A stretch of 64,000 nt of DNA from JAAFHZ01 sp964247085 (GTDB taxonomy: Bacteria > Cyanobacteriota > Cyanobacteriia > Cyanobacteriales > Chamaesiphonaceae): contig CAXTSX010000004.1 in NCBI GenBank assembly GCA_964247085.1, positions 62,001 through 126,000 of the forward strand. Direction: 5' to 3'. Below the pieces are notes generated by a model that saw only the letters and a program-made list of their open reading frames with translations, was not told the origin of the DNA and did no database searches. The position numbers and the translations under genes are program-made. Shown piece after piece: positions 27,180 through 34,790 of this stretch; the first letter of the stretch is position 1; every line of letters begins with the position of its first letter.

Positions 27180-27569
27180 ATGACTGCCCAATATCCTGAG
27201 AATCTCCGCTACACCGATACCCATGAATATGTCCAGCTAGATGGCCAGGTTGCTACTGTTGGTATTACCGCCTTTGCGATCGATCAACTTGGCGACATTG
27301 TATTTCTGGAATTACCCGCTGTGGGTACTGAAGTTCAGCAAGGAGAACGCTTTGGTACCGTCGAGTCGGTGAAAGCCGTAGAAGATCTGAAAGCGCCCCT
27401 CAGTGGCAAAGTATTAGAATGTAACCAGGCGATGGTGGATGTGCCAGAAGATTTGGTGAGTGATCCTTACAGCGCGGGCTGGTTAGTGAAACTACAGGTG
27501 TCTAACCCCACCGAGTTAGACAGCGCCATGACAGCGGCAGATTATCGATCGAAGGTCGAAGGCCACTAA
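27180..27569 (+). CDS. gcvH: Glycine cleavage system H protein
   Basis: The lipoyl carrier that shuttles the aminomethyl group between the P, T and L proteins, important in photorespiration. The 129 residues contain the lipoylation site with K65 (ESVKAVEDL) and the family motifs GDIVFLELPAVG and PYSAGWLVK. It is full length. No other gcv genes are adjacent. The gap to asnS is 27 bases. Confidence 0.95.
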   Translation: MTAQYPENLRYTDTHEYVQLDGQVATVGITAFAIDQLGDIVFLELPAVGTEVQQGERFGTVESVKAVEDLKAPLSGKVLECNQAMVDVPEDLVSDPYSAGWLVKLQVSNPTELDSAMTAADYRSKVEGH

Positions 27570-27656
27570 GCCTCGCCGGGTCTAAAATCCCCACGATTTG
27601 CGGTAAAAAATAGGTAAGATGGTTGAGCAGCAATCGTTCTAACATCATCTACACCA

Positions 27657-29552
27657 ATGATTAATAAATCTTTCCCGGCTATTCAAGAGCATCCTGATGC
27701 CCTACTGGCCGTTGCTTGTGGGCTATTGCTGCTGGGTGGCTGGCTGTTGCTGTCGGTGAACCCAGCGCTCAGCCTAGGACTGCTGGCGCTAGCTTATTTG
27801 ATCGGTGGCTATGGTAGCGCAGTCGAGGGACTAACTACTCTCTGGGCAGAACGGGAACTAGATGTTGATTTATTGATGATTGTGGCGGCGCTAGGCGCAG
27901 CTGGACTAGGTCTATGGCAGCAAGACTACAGCTTGATTGTGGATGGCGCGGTGCTCATTTTGATTTTTGCCATTAGTGGTGCTCTGGAAGGCTATGCTAT
28001 GCAGCGCACCGCCCAAAGCATCCAAAGCCTGATGAGCCTTACTCCCGATACCGCTTGCTTGCTCGATGGCCGCACCGTATCGATTCAAGAATTACAAGTA
28101 GGCGATCGACTGCTCGTTAAACCCGGTGAACTGATCCCCACCGATGCCTTAATCAGTGATGGCCAGAGCAGCATTAATCAAGCAGCTATTACTGGCGAAT
28201 CTTTGCCTGTAGATAAGACTATCGGGGATGAAGTTTTTGGCGGCACCATTAATGGGAATGGGGTTTTACAGTTAACCGTTCACCAACCGCCCGCCAGTAG
28301 CTTAATTCAGCGGATTATCAGCCTGGTGCAACAGGCTCAAACCGAAAAGACCCCCACCCAAAATTTTATTGAAAAGTTCGAGCGCCTCTATGCTCGGGTA
28401 ATTGTGGTTAGTGGTTTACTGATTGGGACAATGCCCGCCTTGTTGGGTTGGTGGGACTGGGAAACGACCATTTATCGGGCTTTGATTTTTTTGGTAGTAG
28501 CTTCGCCCTGTGCCTTGATGGCCGCGATCATGCCGGGACTGCTCTCCGGGATTGCTAATGGTGCCCAACAGGGTATTTTGTTTAAAAATGCTAGTACGCT
28601 GGAATCGATCGGCCAAATCAAAGCGATCGCCTTTGATAAAACTGGCACTCTGACAACTGGACAGCTGCAAGTCAGTGAAATTTGGTATCGAAACAATCAA
28701 GGTGAAATTATTAGTAGCGAACCAGCGGCACTTGACCTGTCAGCCCGGCAAATTTTGACTTGGGCAGCGGCGATCGAAAGCGGCTCCGAGCATCCGATCG
28801 GTCAAACCATTGACAAGTTAGCTAAAGCCCAAAATATGGTCTGGCCAGTGGCCACCAATATCCAGGCACAGCCCGGTGTGGGAATTACTGGAGAAATTGA
28901 TGGTCAGTCGATCGCTGTAGGTAAGGTGCCAACCCACAGCCAGTGGGACATCCCCACTGAGGACAAGATTACGACTTGGGTGATGGTGCATGGCCAAGTC
29001 CAAGGTGCTATTACTTTCCAAGATAAATTACGACCAGAGGCGGTCAACTTGGTGCAGCGCCTGCAAAAATTAGGCATCCAGGCCGTGATGGTGACAGGAG
29101 ATAATTTGGCTTGTGCCCAGTCGATCGCCACCCAAATTGGTATCACCGAATTTTATGCTGACCTCTTACCAGAAGCCAAGGTGGATATTATTAGGAAGTT
29201 GCAAGATAAGTACCAGCAGGTGGCAATGGTGGGCGATGGCATTAATGATGCGCCAGCGCTGGCAACCGCGAATGTGGGAATTGCCATGGGAACAGTGGGC
29301 AGCGACGTGGCTTTGGAGACTGCCGATATGGTTTTGATGACCGATGCTTTGGGTAAAATCGAAACCGCGATTAAACTGGGCCGTCGATCGCAAAGAGTCA
29401 TTCAGCAAAATATTGTTTTTGCCCTGTCTTTTATCGTGATGTTGCTGATTGGTAATTTTGTGGGAGCAGTTAATTTACCGCTGGGGGTATTTGGGCATGA
29501 GGGTTCTACGGTTTTGGTCACGCTCAGTGGTTTGCGGTTACTGCGAAAATAG
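27657..29552 (+). CDS. P1B-type heavy-metal ATPase (CoaT/P1B-4-like)
   Basis: A 631-residue P-type metal exporter without an N-terminal metal-binding domain. Motifs in order: TGES (actuator), SPC at 283-285 in the sixth transmembrane segment, DKTGT with D327 as the phosphorylated Asp, GDGINDAP in the P domain, and a last helix with GHEGSTVLV. SPC plus a HEGG-type motif in the last helix defines subgroup P1B-4, which includes cyanobacterial CoaT (Co2+ export). Here the last motif reads HEGST. Co2+ is the best guess, with Zn2+ or Cd2+ as alternatives. No adjacent MerR or ArsR regulator is seen. Confidence 0.85.
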   Translation: MINKSFPAIQEHPDALLAVACGLLLLGGWLLLSVNPALSLGLLALAYLIGGYGSAVEGLTTLWAERELDVDLLMIVAALGAAGLGLWQQDYSLIVDGAVLILIFAISGALEGYAMQRTAQSIQSLMSLTPDTACLLDGRTVSIQELQVGDRLLVKPGELIPTDALISDGQSSINQAAITGESLPVDKTIGDEVFGGTINGNGVLQLTVHQPPASSLIQRIISLVQQAQTEKTPTQNFIEKFERLYARVIVVSGLLIGTMPALLGWWDWETTIYRALIFLVVASPCALMAAIMPGLLSGIANGAQQGILFKNASTLESIGQIKAIAFDKTGTLTTGQLQVSEIWYRNNQGEIISSEPAALDLSARQILTWAAAIESGSEHPIGQTIDKLAKAQNMVWPVATNIQAQPGVGITGEIDGQSIAVGKVPTHSQWDIPTEDKITTWVMVHGQVQGAITFQDKLRPEAVNLVQRLQKLGIQAVMVTGDNLACAQSIATQIGITEFYADLLPEAKVDIIRKLQDKYQQVAMVGDGINDAPALATANVGIAMGTVGSDVALETADMVLMTDALGKIETAIKLGRRSQRVIQQNIVFALSFIVMLLIGNFVGAVNLPLGVFGHEGSTVLVTLSGLRLLRK

Positions 29553-29575
29553 TTGATTTTAGTGATTATTTAATA

Positions 29576-29707
29576 ATGGAATCAAATGTTTGGGAGTTGA
29601 AGGCGATCTATCTACGGTTAATTACAGTAGACAAAGCATCTCCAGCGATGGTTCGGGCGATCGCCAAATTGTTAGGAGAAGGTATAATCAAGCATTGGCC
29701 GGGTTAA
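29576..29707 (+). pseudogene. Partial duplicate of the glycerate kinase N-terminus
   Basis: A 43-codon reading frame (MESNVWELKAIYLRLITVDKA...) that aligns without gaps to residues ~37-72 of the intact glycerate kinase gene at 30466 (ESKVWDLKAIDLRLIVVGKA). The DNA around the junction (TAATAATGGAATCAAA versus TAATAATTGAATCAAA) is nearly identical. The fragment lacks the rest of the enzyme and ends in a stop at 29705. It is probably an inactive remnant. The 127- and 107-residue genes lie between the fragment and the intact gene. Confidence 0.8.
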
Positions 29708-29708
29708 G

Positions 29709-30092
29709 ATGACTGAAATATTTTTTTCTGGGCAAAAGACTGACTCTGGCTTGAATCCAACACCGACTACCACCATCTACAAAGCAACCCAAAAGGGGAA
29801 AGGGCAATACTTTGTAGATCAAGGGTTTCAACCTAATGACTTTCCCTGTTATCCGCCGACGGCTGATGGAAAATGTTACTTTGCAGCACCTCATAGTAGC
29901 AGCCTAGCGGAGGAATATCATCGGTATTACAAGGATGGAATTTTGGAAGTTAAAATTGATCTTGAAACTTACAATCGTTATTTTCAGCCACTTGAAAGAT
30001 CATATCAAGGTGGCGAACAATTTGAGTTGCCAATTCCTCATGATTTATTTTCGATATTGAACCAATATTATAGAGTCTTAAAACCAAGGTAG
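29709..30092 (+). CDS. Candidate toxin, possible ADP-ribosyltransferase-like domain (uncertain)
   Basis: I recognise no named family with certainty in these 127 residues. The pattern TTIYKATQKGKGQYFVDQG, then CYFAAPHSSSLAEEY and finally GGEQFELPIP, loosely recalls the R/Y, STS-like and Q/ExE order of ADP-ribosyltransferase toxins. Short proteins of this kind often occur as C-terminal toxin domains or orphan modules of polymorphic toxins. There is no signal peptide. Four bases separate it from an S1-domain gene that could be its immunity partner. Both genes lie between a glycerate kinase fragment and the intact gene. Toxin status is inference. Confidence 0.4.
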   Translation: MTEIFFSGQKTDSGLNPTPTTTIYKATQKGKGQYFVDQGFQPNDFPCYPPTADGKCYFAAPHSSSLAEEYHRYYKDGILEVKIDLETYNRYFQPLERSYQGGEQFELPIPHDLFSILNQYYRVLKPR

Positions 30093-30096
30093 TAAA

Positions 30097-30420
30097 ATGA
30101 GCGATCAGTTCTGGAATGAGATTAAGTCTAAGTATCGTTTAGGAGAGCTAGTCTATGGCCAGGTTGAGCATCATGCGCCCTTTGGAATTTTCATAGCTAT
30201 TGGTGATGACAGGGTTCGAGGTATTGTTCAAATTACTGATTTTGTTGATCGTGGAGAAATGACCTCAGAAATGTACCCAGATATTAGTTCTCCGATTGGA
30301 GCGGTGGTTATTGGCTATACCGAGGATGATCGTCATCAAGTTTGGTTAAGCGTGAAGCCTAGCGTGCTGCAAAAAGCCTTGGTTCATCTTAAAGTTCCCG
30401 CAGCAAGCGAATGGTCATAG
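30097..30420 (+). CDS. S1 RNA-binding-domain protein, candidate immunity protein
   Basis: The 107 residues form essentially one S1/OB-fold domain: LGELVYGQVEHHAPFGIFIAIG, then RGIVQITDFVDRG and a C-terminal DDRHQVWLSVKPS. Free-standing S1 proteins of this size are found beside toxin domains in polymorphic toxin loci. The start is ATG at 30097, only four bases past the preceding gene. It might instead be an ordinary small RNA-binding protein. The pairing with the candidate toxin is the main argument for immunity. Confidence 0.6.
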   Translation: MSDQFWNEIKSKYRLGELVYGQVEHHAPFGIFIAIGDDRVRGIVQITDFVDRGEMTSEMYPDISSPIGAVVIGYTEDDRHQVWLSVKPSVLQKALVHLKVPAASEWS

Positions 30421-30465
30421 CCAATAATCTTTAATCAAGGCCTTTGAGGCAGAGCAAGGTTCGAT

Positions 30466-31632
30466 ATGTCAGTGAGACAATATATCCTGGAGGCTTTCCA
30501 GCAAGCTTTACGATCGATCGATCCCCAGCAAGCTATTAATAAATATGTTCATCGGCAAGGCGACTCTTTAATAATTGAATCAAAAGTTTGGGATTTGAAG
30601 GCGATCGATCTGCGGTTAATCGTTGTAGGTAAAGCCGCTCTGCCGATGGCTCAAGCTATGGCCACATTAGTTGGAGACAAAACCAGTCGAGCTGTGGTTA
30701 TCCCACCCCTCACTGCACCTCATGTTGATCTGCCATCTAATTGGCAAGTCATACCAGCCACTCATCCTTTACCGGATCAAGGTAGCTTGATGGCTGGTGC
30801 TCAGGTACGACAATTGCTCACCAACAGTACCCTCAATACTTTGGTTCTGGTTTGTGTTTCCGGCGGCGCAACTGCCTTGTTAGTCGATCCAGTATTAGGA
30901 ACTTCCCTGGCCGATCTGCGCCTCAAATATCAAGAACTGCTGGCCAGCGGCGCAGACATTACCACCATGAATCAGGTGCGATCGAGTCTCGACAGGTTAA
31001 AAGGCGGTGGCTTAGTGGAATTGGCGCAACCGTCTCAGGTAATTGGTTTGATTTTGTCGGATGTGGTGGGGGATGCGATCGCGACGATTGGTTCCGGTTT
31101 AACCAATCATCCCCAAGCTCAGAATATTTTAATGGGCAGTAACCGCCAAGCCTGTCAGGCTGCCGCCCAATATTGGAGTGATCAAGGTTATGAGCCTCGC
31201 ATTGTGACCACGGCTTTACAGGGAGAGGCGCAGGAATGGGGCAGGGAAATTGCTCAGGCTATTGTCCAGGAAGCACCGGGGACGGTTTTGATTTACGGTG
31301 GCGAAACCACTGTTACCTTGCCACAGAGATGTACTGGTCAAGGGGGTCGGAACCAAGAGTTAGTATTGGCGGCGGCGATGGCGCTTCATGATTTAGGCGA
31401 ACGAGCCTGGGTGGCTAGTATGGGGACGGATGGGATTGATGGTCAGAGTGAGGCAGCGGGATCGATCGCTAATCAGCAAACTGTTTCTCTTGGTAAAACG
31501 CAGGAATTAGAGGCCACTGATTATTTGGAGCGGCATGATAGTTATAATTTTTTTCAGCCGCTGCAGGATTTGATTGTGACTGGGGCGACGGGGACTAATG
31601 TGGCGGATATTGTGATGGCAGTGCGGATTTAG
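30466..31632 (+). CDS. Glycerate 2-kinase (DUF4147/MOFRL type)
   Basis: Phosphorylates glycerate, a late step of photorespiratory or glyoxylate carbon recovery. The 388 residues have an N-terminal DUF4147 domain (LIVVGKAALPMAQAMA, VCVSGGATALLV, and a KGG motif in SSLDRLKGGGL) and a C-terminal MOFRL domain (GQGGRNQELVLAAAM and MGTDGIDGQSEAAG). This type II family makes 2-phosphoglycerate in many bacteria. Plant-type GLYK makes the 3-phosphate, and I cannot tell which this yields. A diverged fragment of its N-terminus lies 0.9 kb upstream. Confidence 0.85.
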   Translation: MSVRQYILEAFQQALRSIDPQQAINKYVHRQGDSLIIESKVWDLKAIDLRLIVVGKAALPMAQAMATLVGDKTSRAVVIPPLTAPHVDLPSNWQVIPATHPLPDQGSLMAGAQVRQLLTNSTLNTLVLVCVSGGATALLVDPVLGTSLADLRLKYQELLASGADITTMNQVRSSLDRLKGGGLVELAQPSQVIGLILSDVVGDAIATIGSGLTNHPQAQNILMGSNRQACQAAAQYWSDQGYEPRIVTTALQGEAQEWGREIAQAIVQEAPGTVLIYGGETTVTLPQRCTGQGGRNQELVLAAAMALHDLGERAWVASMGTDGIDGQSEAAGSIANQQTVSLGKTQELEATDYLERHDSYNFFQPLQDLIVTGATGTNVADIVMAVRI

Positions 31633-31728
31633 CTTGGAATGATGGGCGGGGGCTGATATGCTGAAAAGAACAAGTTGAGGAGAGTGTCAAAACTCATCAG
31701 GTTTAGAAAATGTAGTAGGAGGATATTA

Positions 31729-32400
31729 GTGGCTAGCAATATTCCACTACAGCGACTTAGCAAGCGACAAGTTCGGGATTATATTCAAGAAAATAACTGT
31801 TCGATCGACTTATCATTAAATTCTCAAACACCACACAATTTATTATTCGTTTTTGATACAACTTACAAATGTGATAATGATAAAGTCTTAGCTGTTGGTA
31901 AAGATAATGCTGGAAATCTTTATGATTCCATCAGTGATTGGCAGACTGAACTGAATAGATTAATGGAATTGAACAACCTTGCGCCAGTTCATATTCTGTA
32001 CAATCAAATTCCCAGTCGAGATCGATTTATTCAGGAAGTTCCACATTTAATTTCTCGACTAGCACAAGAATTGAAAATCAATCTTGCTGAACTTGATCAA
32101 ACGCTAAGTAGTCTATTGATAATTGATCGAAAGATTAAAAGAAAAAATAAACAAGATTACACCAGCAATAAGAAACTGTTAGGCTCATTGATTGCCTATA
32201 TTGGAGAGGTAATCAAAGCCAACATTAATGGGGAGTGGTTAATAACAACAAGCAATCAAGCAGAATGGGAACCAGTAATTATTGCTTCGACCGGTCAAGT
32301 AACTTCATTTTGTATTTTGGTATTTGATGAACTTCATGATGCAGAAGAAATTAGTTTTTACGATCTAGTCTCAATGTTAATTGAGTCCCATCAACAATGA
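31729..32400 (+). CDS. Hypothetical protein, strong ribosome site
   Basis: About 224 residues from the GTG at 31729 (MASNIPLQRLSKRQ). An AGGAGG ribosome site lies 10 bases upstream, which decides the start against the longer TTG frame at 31675. No transmembrane span or catalytic motif is visible. The middle is Lys/Asn-rich and helical (IKRKNKQDYTSNKK), and the base composition is AT-richer than its neighbours (chlD, ligA), hinting at acquisition. I recognise no family. It sits between glycerate kinase and chlD on the same strand. Confidence 0.65.
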   Translation: MASNIPLQRLSKRQVRDYIQENNCSIDLSLNSQTPHNLLFVFDTTYKCDNDKVLAVGKDNAGNLYDSISDWQTELNRLMELNNLAPVHILYNQIPSRDRFIQEVPHLISRLAQELKINLAELDQTLSSLLIIDRKIKRKNKQDYTSNKKLLGSLIAYIGEVIKANINGEWLITTSNQAEWEPVIIASTGQVTSFCILVFDELHDAEEISFYDLVSMLIESHQQ

Positions 32401-32482
32401 ATTAAAGGAATAATTGATTTTTAGACTATTTTAGTAGACTTATTTTCTTACAACCAATTCACCGCTCCTCCCAAAATTACCG

Positions 32483-34495
32483 ATGCCAGCACCAACCATC
32501 ACCGCCTTTCCCCTCGCTGCTGTAGTAGGCCAAGAAGCCATCAAACTGGCCTTGCTCCTGGCCGCGATCGATCCCACCCTTGGCGGCGTAGCCATTGCTG
32601 GCCGACGCGGTACCGCCAAATCCGTCATGGCCAGAGCCGTCCATGCCTTATTGCCGCCGATCGAAGTCGTCAGCGGCAGCATTAGTAACAGCGATCCCAA
32701 CAACCCCGGTGATTGGGACGATGTGATTGCGGCGCAACTGGCCGGAGTGGAGACCATTCCCACCCAAATGGTTCCGGCTCCCTTTGTCCAAATTCCTTTG
32801 GGCATTACCGAAGACCGGTTACTGGGGGCGGTGGACTTAGATAAATCCGTCCGGGCAGGTCAGGCTGTGTTTCAACCCGGATTATTAGCACAAGCCAATC
32901 GCGGCGTGCTGTACATCGATGAAATCAATTTACTCGATGACCAAATTGCCAATTTATTGCTGACCGTTCTCACCGAAGGTCGTAACCAAATTGAACGGGA
33001 AGGCATTAGCATCCAGCATCCCTGCAAACCATTACTGATTGCCACTTATAACCCCGAAGAAGGCTCCCTGCGCGAGCATTTACTCGATCGCATCGCTATT
33101 TCCTTATCCGCTGATGGGGTATTGGGAATTGACGATCGAGTGCAGGCTGTTGGTCAAGCGATCGGTTATGCCAAATCGCCCCAGGATTTTTTGGCTCAGT
33201 ACGAAGAAGAAACCGATAACCTCAAAACCCAGATTATTTTGGCGCGGGAATGGCTAAAAGAAGTCTCGATCGCCACTGAACAAATCGCTTATTTGGTCAA
33301 TGAAGCCATTCGGGGCGGGGTGATGGGTCATCGGGCTGAATTATTTGCCGTGCGAGTGGCGATGGCCGCTGCCGCCCTAGAAGGACGTAGTAATGTCAAT
33401 GCCGAAGATTTACGCCGCGCCGTCGAGTTAGTAATTGTGCCCCGCGCCACAGTGTTGCAAACTCAACAGGATGATCCACCCCCGCCCCCACCTCCACAGC
33501 CCCAGGATCAAGGGGAAGACGACCAAGATCAGGAGCCAGAAGACAATGATCAAGACGACGAACCACCGGAAGATCAGCCGGAAGAGCCCCCGAATATTCC
33601 CGAAGAATTTATCTTCGACCCAGAAGGAGTAATTCTGGATGATAGCGTAATGTATTTTGCCCAGAATGCCAAACAAAAACAGGGCAAATCTGGCAGCCGC
33701 AGCCTGGTCTTTTCTGAAGATCGAGGACGCTACGTGAAGCCGATTCTACCGCGCGGTAAAGTTCGCCGAATTGCCGTGGATGCGACACTGAGAGCAGCAG
33801 CCCCCTATCAAAAATCCCGGCGGCTGCGCCAGCCCGATCGCAAAGTAATTGTGGAACAAAGCGATATTCGGGGTAAGAAGCTGGCCCGGCGTTCCGGCGC
33901 TTTAATTGTCTTCGTCGTTGATGCTTCCGGCTCCATGGCGCTGAATCGGATGCAATCCGCCAAAGGCGCGGTCATGCGCTTGCTCACCGAAGCCTATCAA
34001 AACCGCGATCAAGTAGCCCTGATTCCCTTCCGGGGCGAACAGGCCGAAGTATTGCTGCCCCCCACTCGATCGATCGCCATGGCCAAACGCCGCCTGGAAA
34101 GAATGCCCTGTGGTGGTGGTTCGCCCCTAGCACATGGCTTGACTCAAGCCGTGCGGCTGGGCGTGAATGCTCAAAGTGGTGGGGATGTTGGTCAGGTGGT
34201 GGTGATCGCGATTACCGATGGCCGGGGCAATGTGTCGTTGAAGCGATCGCTCGGCGAAGAAATCCCCGCAGGCGAGAAACCAGATATCAAAGGCGAACTG
34301 CTAGAAATTGCTGGCCGTTTTCGTACTCTAAACATGAAACTCTTGGTAATTGATACCGAGAATAAATTCATCTCCACCGGCTTCGCCAAAGAACTAGCCA
34401 CCAAAGCCGGGGGGAATTACTACCACCTCCCCAAAGCCACCGATCAATCGATCGCCACCACCGCCATGAGCGCCATTGCCGACATGCGCAGCTAA
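32483..34495 (+). CDS. chlD: Magnesium chelatase subunit D
   Basis: ChlD, with ChlI and ChlH, inserts Mg2+ into protoporphyrin IX, the first committed step to chlorophyll. The 670 residues comprise an N-terminal AAA+ domain related to ChlI (AGRRGTAKSVMARAVHALL as a degenerate Walker region, DEINLLDD), a proline- and acid-rich linker (about 330-375, PPPPPPP then many D/E) and a C-terminal von Willebrand A domain with the MIDAS motif DASGSMA. Full length. ATG start at 32483. Confidence 0.96.
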   Translation: MPAPTITAFPLAAVVGQEAIKLALLLAAIDPTLGGVAIAGRRGTAKSVMARAVHALLPPIEVVSGSISNSDPNNPGDWDDVIAAQLAGVETIPTQMVPAPFVQIPLGITEDRLLGAVDLDKSVRAGQAVFQPGLLAQANRGVLYIDEINLLDDQIANLLLTVLTEGRNQIEREGISIQHPCKPLLIATYNPEEGSLREHLLDRIAISLSADGVLGIDDRVQAVGQAIGYAKSPQDFLAQYEEETDNLKTQIILAREWLKEVSIATEQIAYLVNEAIRGGVMGHRAELFAVRVAMAAAALEGRSNVNAEDLRRAVELVIVPRATVLQTQQDDPPPPPPPQPQDQGEDDQDQEPEDNDQDDEPPEDQPEEPPNIPEEFIFDPEGVILDDSVMYFAQNAKQKQGKSGSRSLVFSEDRGRYVKPILPRGKVRRIAVDATLRAAAPYQKSRRLRQPDRKVIVEQSDIRGKKLARRSGALIVFVVDASGSMALNRMQSAKGAVMRLLTEAYQNRDQVALIPFRGEQAEVLLPPTRSIAMAKRRLERMPCGGGSPLAHGLTQAVRLGVNAQSGGDVGQVVVIAITDGRGNVSLKRSLGEEIPAGEKPDIKGELLEIAGRFRTLNMKLLVIDTENKFISTGFAKELATKAGGNYYHLPKATDQSIATTAMSAIADMRS

Positions 34496-34586
34496 ATAGT
34501 ACTATTGAACTTAAATAAATTTTATTTTTGAATAGTCAATACAACAAATCTTGGCATCCCAAAAATCGACCCGTATGTAGGGGAGT

Positions 34587-34731
34587 TTGAGGGGAGGCAT
34601 CCCGTCCCCTCAATGGGGGGTCTGGGGGTCAGAACCCCCAGATTCTGGTTCCTCTAACCCAGCAAAGATCATGGATTAAATAAGATCTGAAACTGCCCTC
34701 ACCCCAGCCCTCTCCCAAGAGTGGGAGAGGG
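34587..34731. repeat. Cluster of three hairpins upstream of ligA
   Basis: Three perfect inverted repeats follow one another. TTGAGGGGA...TCCCCTCAA is at 34587-34613, TCTGGGGGT...ACCCCCAGA at 34621-34642, and CCCTCTCCCA...TGGGAGAGGG at 34708-34731. The last one, with its preceding CCCTCACCCCAG, belongs to a repeat I know as widespread in cyanobacterial intergenic DNA. The rest of the 295-base gap between chlD and ligA shows no coding sequence. Confidence 0.6.
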
Positions 34732-34790
34732 AGCAAGAGTTTCAAGTTACTTAATTTTCGATCCTAAGAAATATTTCTCTTAACAATGAA

